Of a stretch of 64,000 nucleotides of DNA, positions 46,187 to 56,417 are shown one piece after another. The translations under genes were made by a program, and so were the position numbers. Numbering within the stretch: the first letter of the stretch is position 1; every line of letters starts with the position of its first letter. This DNA is from Powellomyces hirtus (Eukaryota > Chytridiomycota > Chytridiomycetes > Spizellomycetales > Powellomycetaceae): positions 1,736,001 through 1,800,000 of the forward strand of contig JAHLKG010000002.1 of NCBI GenBank assembly GCA_025526995.1, read 5' to 3'. A model generated the notes under the pieces. It ran no database searches, was not told the DNA's origin, and saw nothing but the letters and a program-made list of their open reading frames with translations.

Positions 46187-46310
46187 TATAAAAGCTCGCT
46201 GATGACTACGAGGGCAACTTCTGGTCTAGCTGATCTTCTTTGTAATATAAACACTTCTCTTGTAAAATAAACAATAAAATTTTCTTACCATCAAAACTCC
46301 TACGTCTTCT
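46187..46310 (+). other. Probable right end of the repeat element: TATA-like box and poly(A) signals
   Basis: TATAAAAG at 46187, then an AT-rich stretch with AATAAA at about 46266 and 46274. This fits the end of an LTR or of a polyadenylated non-coding transcript started near 44950. Element ends (TG..CA, target duplication) were not identified. Confidence 0.4.
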
Positions 46311-49144
46311 TCTCGTCTTTGTGATCTTTTCTGAAATCTTCATATCAACTTGAGACGGTCTTGACGTCTCCTTCAATGGGGTTCGTGCTGGAAGATGCTG
46401 CATATGTCGGCTCCAGGCAAAACAGCAAGCAGCACATCCCTCTCGTTTCATGCGTCCCATAAAGGGAATCTACGCAGGCAAAAGTTTCGCATTGTCGGGT
46501 TCATGTGGTAGGGACCGTTCTCGTTTTTAAGATGCAGTGCGCTGACTTCACCACCCATGCAACAGCATACGCAAGTAAAAACCATCATCCTGATTGCTTC
46601 ACCAGCCATACACGATAAGCCCGTCGACTCTGCACACGGCAGCTGCCGGGACCGTACGAAGCATTTCGGCCGTACAAGGACTGAAGATGGGACGCCGGTA
46701 CTACTTCATTTCACACAACGAAGTTTTGTGGCGCACCCGAGCTCTCTTGTAATCGTTCTCGCCACCCGGAATGCTGCTCTTGGTGGAAACTGGAGCGAGA
46801 CTCCCCTCAGCACTGCCGATGGTCGTGGTCGAAGTGAACCTCCCCGAAGTGAACCTCCCAGCAACGGCCTCCCAACATAAGGCAACCCGCCAGGCGTGCG
46901 GGCCTCAGAGACAGCACAGCACTACTATGAGTCCGCCGGGAAGGTAGGTATCTGTCGCTGACAATGAATAGGCGTTCGGTGAAGACTGCAGAACGCCGGG
47001 GTCCTCGTGAGCGCTCTTTTTTCATTTCTTGTTCCGATGTTATTGGTGCGCCTAGATCTACAACTCTCGTCATTGCAGAAAGTTCTGAAATCGGAGCCAC
47101 GGAGTCGCGGACTGGTCAATTCGGGTTCGGCAGTGAAGAAGGTTGCGTTTCTTTGCCTTTGCGCGGGAGCGTACGCGCGTAACGTACTGTAACCTGAGTC
47201 GCGGACACGGGATACTGGCAAATTGGGGGGAGATGATGGTGGTTCAGAGACAAAACCTTGAAGGATAGTTCTTTGGAGGCTCTATCACAACGTGAACGTC
47301 GTTGCGCTCATCACGATCAAGCTCGCTGTTCGCCACAGTCCAGAGGCTTCCTGCCTGCCCATGACGCCTGCTCAAATGTTTGTGGATGTTGGGACTCTCC
47401 ATTGGACCGAACATGGGGTCACGGTGGTCACGCCCATTGGAGAGGAACGCGAGAACTTCTTACGGCAGTCTAAAGACCGTTAACTATGAATCATGGACCG
47501 ACAATCATTCTGAAAAACTAGCTCAAGATACTGTACTGAAGCATCTCGTATCCTCGACGACATCGCCAATCGGTGGCATTCCGTGGTCATATCCCCGAGC
47601 GGTTTATTTTCGATAACTCCGACCATAACGATGTCAGAGCCGGCCACTGCGAATACGGTTCGTAGAGATCCGAAACCAGTGCCATCAAGCTCCTCAGTGC
47701 GATTGGTAGCATGAGGAACGACCACAATACGTTCAAACCGTGCAGCAGTGCCACGGCGTCAGAAGAGCCCATCGGTCCCTCTTTAGCTTGACACGCACGG
47801 CGCTATCTAAATGGTGATACCAAATGGATCGACGTTTGGTAAGCTTTTTCTTGTACGGACGTGGGGACCGGCGAAAAGCGTCACCTTCGTCTCTGGACTC
47901 TGACGAAGAGGCTGGCTGCCCCGCCCGTGTGGTGCCGGTGAGGATGGGCCTTTCCTGGAAATTGCGACAAGGGGTGGGATAGTAGACAGCTTGTTGTCAC
48001 AGTGCTGGGCGCAATGCGTTTGTATAGGGGACCGACAGCGAAAGCGCTTCGGTGAGGCGACTGAGCATGTGGGATTTTGAGTCTAACGAACTGGTTATGG
48101 CCACTGTCGAAACCGTTTGCTCGAGTCGTGGCACGGTCGTTATGTCGTGGAGGAACTGATTACAAATCAGAACAGTGGGAGGACCTTCCGGTGTGAGATG
48201 GATGAATACGCGAGTCTCGGCTAACGATGGAAACTCTGGTAACTCTTCTCGCTCCGTATCTTATAAAGTCAGGCAGATGGGAAGGCCGACGAACCGTGCC
48301 TTCAATTGTCTTCTTCTGCAGCCTTCATTGCCTCTGCAACGATTGTTCGGCCTTCCATTCTTCCTATTGTGTTCAGGATCGTTTTTTCTGCTCACAAACT
48401 CGTGCTGATGCGACTCACAATTCCCTACCTTTTGCTGCATCCACAGGACAACAATGAGGGCTCTGGTCTCGAGTCACGCGTTCACTGCATCTCTGAAGAA
48501 ACAGGAGCAGGTGGATACAACCAAAGCCGGTACTTGCTCCTTAACCAAGAGTGATTGACTGGCACATCTCCAATGTGGCGACCGCGACCGAAGTGAAGGC
48601 ATAGTTGAGGAGGACCTGAATGTCGCACTCAAATCAAGCGCAAGAAACTGACCATGCAGCCGCAATGATTGTATGTCACGGTCTGTTCCAGTGATGAGAA
48701 ATCCCGCTTGACATGGTCGAACACAAATCTGGATGTACAATGATGTTCCTTCACTTGTCAGCAAAATACTTACTGTGAGTTTGTGCCAAGTTGGTTAGAA
48801 CTGATACTAGTCAAAATTCACCGGTTGTCTTCATGCTACTAGCAAAAATGCTCGCTCATCTCGTACAAGGTTTACACATATGTGGATGTCAGTGTCTGCA
48901 GTATGAAAGTGTTCTGTTTTGTTTGCTCGTGTATTCGGAGCTTGTCCTCGGTATGGTTCGAGGCGGAAGTCGCCGAGCTAAGCCACGGATGACTGACGCG
49001 CGGTGAGCGGGCGCGCTGTCAAAACTGGAGCCTCAAACAACTGTCAAGTGTGAAACAGTCACAGCGAGACCAGCCCAACTTCTTAATCTTGCAAGTCGTC
49101 GTCTGACTCGACCCTTGTTCTTGATGACATCGTGAAAAGCAAGA
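46311..49144. other. 2.8-kb region without a recognised gene
   Basis: Short frames on both strands (for example 47292..47483 plus and 47587..47772 minus) resemble no family I know. A TATAAAG-like box near 48260 precedes an ATG at 48454 that opens only 33 codons. It could contain decayed mobile-element sequence. Confidence 0.45.
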
Positions 49145-52100
49145 ATGCCTCGGAAAGATTTTCGAAATGATCTTGCTCAACTGCGCGAAATGGCGGCAAC
49201 GCTAGAGTCTCAGCGAATTTACGGTCCGTGCTTGTCAAAGCCAGCGGCTTGTAGTTCCCGTCTCTGACCGATCTTTCATCGTAAAATTCAGCTCTGCAAT
49301 TAGGCGATGTGGATGGAGAGGTTGTCTTTCAATTCTTTTATGATGAACTGTACTGGCTGAGAGTTTCAGTGCAGCTCGAAGGTTTCCTCCTACGCATGAC
49401 TTTAGGCGCTAGACATGGTACTGACAGTCACAATAGACCTTCACCTTTACCCGCATGGTTCTACTGGGTTTGCATTTTTGGGAGATGGAAATACCGATCA
49501 CAGAGCTAATGGAGGTGAGTTTATCACGGAGAATGTATGGATTGCAGATTCGGTTTCTGACGCTCGTACACGTCGTAGCCGCAGAGGTGTTGCAAAGGGT
49601 CAATGTAGAAAAACAATCGCTGTCAGATGCCATCTCTTCCGTATCTCGCAACCTTTGTGCTTATTTCGGCATACCATGGGCTCCAGAGGCTCACATAATA
49701 AGCAGCCTGTCACCACTACCGCCACCCGAGCCCATATATGTGTCATCTGTTCAGGACGATGTCACATCCGATGTCACCTCTGAAGTTGAGGTTCTCGAGA
49801 GCGACGAGGAATTTTCTGATGACCCAGCCTTTGACGAGCTGTCAAAAGCTGCGCATATTCAACCCACAATGCGCTCCCTTCTGCTGCAAGACGTCCGACA
49901 GTTGAAAAGCTGTGGATATCACGATGTTGGCTACCTCACATTGCCCACCGAAAAAGGGTAAGGGTACTGATCTAGTCGTAGTCGATTCACCGCGCAAAGC
50001 TCAAACTTCCCCTTTACTAGATTCATTCTCTACATATCAATCCACGTGCAGAGATTGGTGAACAGCGAACTACTGACATTGGATCAATGCGGAGCTTGGA
50101 ATCTGGAGGTTGACAGTTATTTGGTGCTATTGATGAGATTTGAACCGAGCTACGTAAATGTTATGAAACAGGTACTTCAAGTGCGTCACATTTGTGTGTG
50201 GATGGTTCTTGGCTAAATGGCGCTTCGATGTAGAATGGACGACGCTACGTTAAGGGGTGAGCTCACTGTCAGATACACGGCGCACACTGCAGAGTCGAGA
50301 ATGTTGTCACTGACTTGACTCTACGCTTAGCATGATAGGTGATCCGGACATGGCTTTCCATGAAAGACCACAAGTCGAATTTCGGTAAGTGGGCAGGTTA
50401 CTCGTAGGAGAGATGGTAAGCTGCTGATCCACAGCAATACAGCGTTACAACAAGCGATAGTCCCTCAGTATCGGCATCTGAAGCCTTCATTAGCTATCGT
50501 AAATCAACTGCCAACAAACCTGCTTACCGCAACCACCCCGAAATGGAGCTCACAAACAAACATGCTTTGACTACGTTTCTCTTATCCTGGACTTTGGGGG
50601 ATCTGTTGAACAACCGCTTCCTTGTGATTCTAGCAAACAGGCTACACTTTGACTCGTCTTGGTATCTTGGGCTTGGACTCCCGAACAATCCGATCACATA
50701 CTGATTTGCACACACGTAGGTCCGCGGCGGAGAGCTTTTACGAGCAGCAGCAGCTCAATCCTCAGGCGACTTTCGAGAAGCGTAATATCATTTCCCCAAC
50801 AGATATTCACCATACTCCTGCACAACGGAATCGGTAAGGAACCCGAAAGGAGCATCTGCATGTCTTCCGCCATATCTCAATTGACAGGTTAGCCTCAATC
50901 GACAGTGCGAAGAAATCTGCATCCAATGACCTGGACTTTTTAATGCTTTCCGATGACCTTGACTCTTTGGAGGCTCCCGGCCAAGTCTGGGAAAACTATT
51001 TGAATTTCTCGCTACTTGCAGTGCGATTTACCCTGCGCCGGCTGGCATTCTGTTCAAAATTCTGCCTCGTTTGCCACAAGCGAATTACAACGGGTATATA
51101 TCTTCTATAGTGCTATTCTCAGGAGATGTTCAATAAGGGCCACATGCTAACGCATATCCAGAATTCGAGGCTCTCAAACCATACGTGTGCAGTGCCCCCC
51201 TTTGCACCTACCAGTACATGCAACTCGGATTGGGCCCTTCGATCGAATTAGAGGCAAGACTTTGCCTTGATCATCAACTCTTAGCGAGACGATAACTCAT
51301 GCGACAACGTATTTTTACAGGTCATTCACCAAACTCACGTGGTTGACCTGCTCGTATCTCTGGCATATACAGCAGCTATCAACAGCCAACTGGATCCGTT
51401 CCCACATGGCATCGGATACGAAGAAACATCACAATTCGACTCGGGTACTGCGTATGCTGTCTCCGCGAGCCCTAACGCGCTGCATTTGCTTCCTGAAGAT
51501 TACAAGATCTATAAAGACGACATCATTGAAGTGAGTATAGAATGTGATTATTTGTCGAAATTGGTTTGAAGCGCTGATAGCCCCACATAGCTGTCTCAAC
51601 ACGGTGTCCTATACCGCTACAAAGTCACCGGCGTATCCAGCAATATGGTCAACGTCAACAGTCAGGGACCAACAATGCCCGAGAACGTGTGGAAAGCTCT
51701 TCGGACGGAATTCAGAGTCTTCCGCACTGAATGGATTGGTTGGTCAAGGCAAGAAAACCCGCTCAGCGGATGTTCGCTTATTGTGACAACCTTGGAGAAA
51801 CTTCCAGCCATCCGCGATCTGCGCATAGCATTGGAAAAGCAACTTCCATCAATCAATAGGATTATAGAATCTGATGAGGACGAAGAAGATGCAGGGCCAG
51901 AGCAAAAACGAAAGACAAAGGCTGAGCTGGAGAAAATCGAGCGAGAGAAGGGAGAGAAGCGTGCGAGAGATGAGCATGATCAAAAGATCTTGGAGCGGCA
52001 GACTACTCTGACTCTGCGCCCGATACTTGATAAGATAGATCCGCTCATCTACCCGCTACTAAGGTGGATCATCTGCAGCAACCGAAGCTTCATCAAGGAG

Positions 52101-53384
52101 CTCCGACGGCCTGAAGAGAAGGTTGCAAATGTCGGAGCAGGGCAGCTACAAGTAAGCAGCTGCATATATTGAATCGCATTTGTTCTTTGACTGATTCACC
52201 TTTAAAGTTTAAGATGATCATGAGCAATCCCGAAAAGGAGGAGCTGTTCGTAAAAAATCAAAGGCAGTGGGCAGGCAACACAGGTGTGGTTCACAACCCT
52301 TCCAGTCATGTACGAGCAAGATCTAAACTCTTCGCAAAGCTGTCAAAAGTTTGTGGGCATTCCATGGTCTGTGTCGATCAGAGTTCACAAATCTACAACA
52401 TCCTATTCATTCACATCATTTGCTTCAGGGAGCCCATTGTGTAATTGGCACAGCATTTTAAGGACAGGTCTCAACACAAACAAGTACGCAGAAAGGAGAT
52501 ATCGCAGTGAAATATCAGATGTTAAATGTTTTCATACAGAATCACACATGGGCGAGCTTACGGACATGGCATCTGTGAGTTTCTTCAACTTCATGGCACC
52601 ATTTTGAGGACTTACAAATAACAGCCTACTTGTTCATAGACCACGCCCTCGATTGCGCCACGTCTACGGGATACGCAGTTCTTGGAGGAAATCCGTGGCC
52701 GCACTCCAAAATTGGAGTGGTTCAGTGCATGAGCTTGAACGAGATCGTCAATCATCCTGCGCAATTCGTCTCAGTACAACCATATCTGTAAGTTGAAGAG
52801 ACATCCTTGACTATGTGAACAAACCCCTTACACATATTTTCGTCCGGCCAGTGTTGTAGCGAACAGTGAGTCTTCTGAGGTGATGAATTCCGATATGAGT
52901 CACAGTTACATTGTCTGTTCCAGTTGACTGGGTTCAGACGAGATATCTTCTCGTGGTTCAAAAATTTTCAGGTCAGTTGCGGAACGCAGTGAGATTCTGA
53001 TACCTATCGCCTGCACTCATTCTTGCAAATATAGAATCGAAGAGCCAACTGCAAAATGCCGCCACGCCGGAATTTGCGGGGGTAGCATATCTACCCATGG
53101 ACCTCAGCTACTATCCAGTGAGTTTCGCAAACACCCCCATCAAAATACCGCAGGGGAGGATCGCGGTGTCCCACATCTGGGATCTTGTCCCCAAAGAAAA
53201 GTTCATCGATCCAGGACTAGCATCACTGGAACGGGAGGAGCAAGAAGAACGAGAGCGCAGTTGCTTGTCCACCGGAAGAGGGAAAAGAATTCGAAGCGGT
53301 GAGGTGAACGATCTTACCGAAACCAGCCCCTTCCCAAAGAGGTTTATAACGAAACTAAAATCAAAGCTCGGCGGATTGGCTTAA
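49145..53384 (+). CDS. Fungal PARP-family protein (PARP catalytic domain, no E2 domain)
   Basis: Homologue of the fungal proteins that combine a poly(ADP-ribose) polymerase domain with a C-terminal ubiquitin-conjugating (E2) domain. 21 exons: 49145..49223, 49304..49381, 49437..49514, 49579..49957, 50021..50171, 50234..50256, 50331..50384, 50443..50661, 50720..50833, 50888..51093, 51162..51253, 51321..51530, 51591..52151, 52208..52283, 52340..52366, 52429..52483, 52540..52574, 52640..52787, 52852..52865, 52924..52971, 53035..53384; the sum is 998 codons. Seen: MPRKDFRNDLAQLRE start, FEALKPYVCSAPLCTYQYM, LGLGPSIELE, then PARP core FHGSPLCNWHSILRTGL (catalytic His), HGRAYGHGIYHALD (catalytic Tyr) and IDWVQTRYLLVV. 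It ends in a charged tail about 120 residues later, with no E2 fold. Acceptor substrate is unknown. Confidence 0.85.
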
Positions 53385-54161
53385 GATGGACGACGCCATA
53401 TCCGCGACGAAGCCGCCCTTTGTCTTGGGGATGATTTGGCGGCGCCGCATACGGTCTACGAGGCAATGGACGCGTTCGTGGAGTAGCGGGATTTGGGCGT
53501 CCCACCGCCGACAAAACTGGGTTGCGCGCTTTTGTCTTGATTGATCTCTTGGAACAAGGGCAGGGCTCGTTCTAGTGTGCGCGTGACATTATAGCACAGC
53601 GTTGGGGCTCTGGGAATATAGGTAGCTAGCAGTAGTCGATGTAGCCTATTTGATGAAGTACGTGGGGTCTTTTTTTTGCAGGGGGAATAAGATGGCAACT
53701 TGACGCGGACGAATAATTCACCTATCTCCCACAATTTGTATCATTATACAAGAGTCAACCAAACCATTTCCCACAATCGATGAGCTCGTATATGCAGGCC
53801 AAAATTCTAATTCACCATGCCTCATTCTGAAAGAAGTGATGTGTATAAAGGTCTTTGATCATGTTGAATACTTTACACAATGTACATTGGGTCCAACGCA
53901 GTTGTCAGACATTTTTATTTGTTGCGGGTACACAAGAGTACAGCAACAGATACATCAAGACAGAAGCAAGGAATGAAATGACTTCTGAGGATTTGTTCCA
54001 TGGTCGGAATCTATTGACAGGTCGCTTACGCATAGCCGTGGTAAAGTGTGCCACACGTCAATCGGGTTTTCGGACATGTTCGGTAACGCGACCGGGCAAT
54101 CCGAACGCGTGAGCGGATTGTCAAAAGTTCAAAGGCTTTTTAGAAGAAAATATAGAACACA
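53385..54161. other. Intergenic region between the PARP and CSM1 genes
   Basis: No gene recognised. I looked here on the plus strand for a missing E2 domain and did not find one. A 92-codon minus-strand frame (53456..53734) has no family resemblance. Confidence 0.5.
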
Positions 54162-56249
54162 ATGCCACCGAAAAGCAAGTCCAAAAACGCAAAGGTACAA
54201 AATTCTGATCACCGGGCCATTCACTGGAAGAAGTGGTTGAACTGACCAAAATTTGCCAACCCCAGAATCTCGCCGTTAAAGAAAAAGAAAACCGCGACGA
54301 TGTAGCGACCACAAGCGGGAAACGGAAACGCACTGCTGCTGGTGAATTCTGGAAGGTCGGCGTCAAGCAGAAGACGCTGATGGTTGAATCGGACGACGAA
54401 CTCATTGCGGACGGTGTGTATTTTATATTTTATTGTTTGGGGAATGGGAAGACTTGTGAGAACTCATGGAATGTTTCGTTGTTCGCAGCCCCGCCGCCCA
54501 GAAAGACGAAGAAAAAAAGTGTAGAGTCGGAGGACGAGATCACTACGGATGGTGCGTATTTTTTGTTGTTTTTAGATTGGAAAGAATTGCGGTGTCTTAC
54601 AAGATTGTGGTTTCTCCAGCGCCGGCGCCCCGAAAGCAGAAAAAGAAAGCACAAACACGGCCTACAAAGCCCAAATCCGCGCCCACGACTGTAGATCAGC
54701 CTGTAAAACCCGGAACAGCACCAAAAGTTGCGGAACAGCCCGCGAAACCCAAAGCGACTGCCAAAGTCGCGGAGCAGGCTGCAAAACCCACAGCCGCTCC
54801 CAAAGCTTCGGAACAGCCTGCAAAATCCAAAGCCACGCCTAAAGTTGCGGTACCCTCTGACGATGAGATTGCGCCACCAACAGAGGAAGAAGTGGAGCTT
54901 AAAGAAACTACCGTTGATGAGGCTGTAGACACTCCACCCCAGAGCGCAATCTACAAGCAGGCGCCCCTTCCCGCACCCGTTCCAGAGCCAGAGGTTGACG
55001 GGGACACAGTCTCTCGGGCAGAGTACGAGAAGGTAGGCCACAATGTCTTGCCCGGCGTGATTAAAGATATATCTGGTAGTGTCACTCAGACCTATCTTTG
55101 CAGCTGAGAACCGCTATCAAAGAGATGGAGGAACGATATGAATTCCTCAAACAACGAGGAGTCAAAGACGCGGAAGCCTCGTTCGCACAGTACAAAAGTA
55201 CCGCTGAGGCGAGAATTGAAGGTACCTCTCACCGGAATTGGTGGGGTTCAAACCCTCTGGCATCGCCTGACCTATGAGTGTTCATTTAGCGTGTGAGGTC
55301 CATAACGAAGAGCTCCAACGAGAAGTCAATACCCTCAGAGAGGAGCTGCGAGCAGGGATTGTTGTCCAGCAAGAACTGAAGACTCAGCTGAAGGAAGCTA
55401 AAGAAGAGACAAGAGATGCTCGGGCGATGGTTCCAGAGCAGAATACAGAGGAGAACTCAACGCAGGGTCAAGGAGATGATGAACAAGGTGGCCAGGCCGC
55501 CATTGAGGTACTGGAAGCTGAACATGAAAAGAAGATTGAGGAACTGGAAACCACCATTGAGGGGCTGAGTAAAGAGAAGGACGAGCTCTCGGCTGAGGTA
55601 GAGATATTGAGGTCAAAAGGTGGGTTTGAATATCTCATATTGGATGTAACGCTGTTCTGCCCAACAAAGACTTTAAATCTCACAAACAATCAACAATGCT
55701 ATTCCATCCACTCAGGCAAACAAGACAAGAAACATATTGCATCGTTGACTGAAAAAGTATCAGCCCACGCGAACCAAATCCAGCGCCTCCAACACAGCGA
55801 CGAATACCTGATCACAGTCGAACGCATGGTCCGTTTGTACGAAGACTTGACGGGGGTCACCATCCAAACGGCCAAGGATGTGCAACGATCCGGCGATAGC
55901 GATAGCGATGCAGAAGACAATACTATGATTTGGTTCAAATGCAAACATATGGGACGGAACGGAGGTATGTGTGTGCGTTGCGTCGACTCGAAAACGTGGT
56001 CATGTTTTTAACCCACGCTATACTTCTTGTGTTCCGTCTCTAGTTTTGGATTACAACCTTTACACACCGCTCGACGTGACGTCCGCCGCCACAGGCCCGT
56101 GCACGTACGAGTGCGAACCCGTGTCGCGACACACAAAGGACGGGACAACGGATCTGCCAGATTTCCTACCCGGTCCAATCACCTTTGAGCGCAAGATGTG
56201 TGGCATGTTCTTTTGGCGGGCCTGTAATTTTTTGAACAAAGTAGAGTAG
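54162..56249 (+). CDS. CSM1: Monopolin subunit CSM1/PCS1
   Basis: Kinetochore-clamp and nucleolar protein that prevents merotelic or bi-oriented attachment. Eight exons: 54162..54194, 54266..54413, 54489..54551, 54620..55032, 55104..55221, 55290..55619, 55716..55964 and 56044..56249; 519 residues. Seen: a basic N-terminus MPPKSKSKNAK; three ESDDE-like acidic patches; a K/A/P repeat region; a long coiled coil (about residues 230-395, for example ELQREVNTLREELRAGIVVQ); then the globular Csm1 domain with YLITVERMVRLYEDLTGVTI, MIWFKCKHMGRNG, LPDFLPGPITFERKMCGMFF and ACNFLNKVE. That domain order and LYEDLTGV match Csm1/Pcs1. The N-terminal region is longer than in yeast (190 residues in total there). 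It ends 168 bases from the convergent SYF1 gene. Confidence 0.87.
54694..54849 (+). repeat. In-frame 39-bp tandem repeat inside CSM1
   Basis: Four adjacent 39-base units, each coding 13 residues of the type EQPAKPKATPKVA. Lys/Ala/Pro-rich like linker-histone tails, so possibly DNA-binding. Copy number is likely to vary between strains. Confidence 0.85.
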
Positions 56250-56417
56250 GGGACAATACGGGGGAGGGAAGGTCTATTTATGCACTCAGATGGAGGTGTT
56301 TGTCTTGTCAAGCGTTTCGCAAATGCTGGTAACAGTTCAACAGCAAGAAAAAGAACACGCACATTTATTTTATACATATGTAGTTGATCAAAGCGGACAA
56401 GGCCCTGCATGATATGA

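Noticed and set aside
52169..52444. Reading the PARP region as unspliced frame, which would replace the catalytic His by Ser
   Set aside because: A good acceptor (TTGCTTCAG) and a 27-base exon restore FHG in frame, and the whole 21-exon sum is divisible by three.
55240..55260. GGTTCAAACCC resembling a tRNA B box
   Set aside because: It lies in a CSM1 intron with no A box, acceptor stem or anticodon arm at the right spacing.
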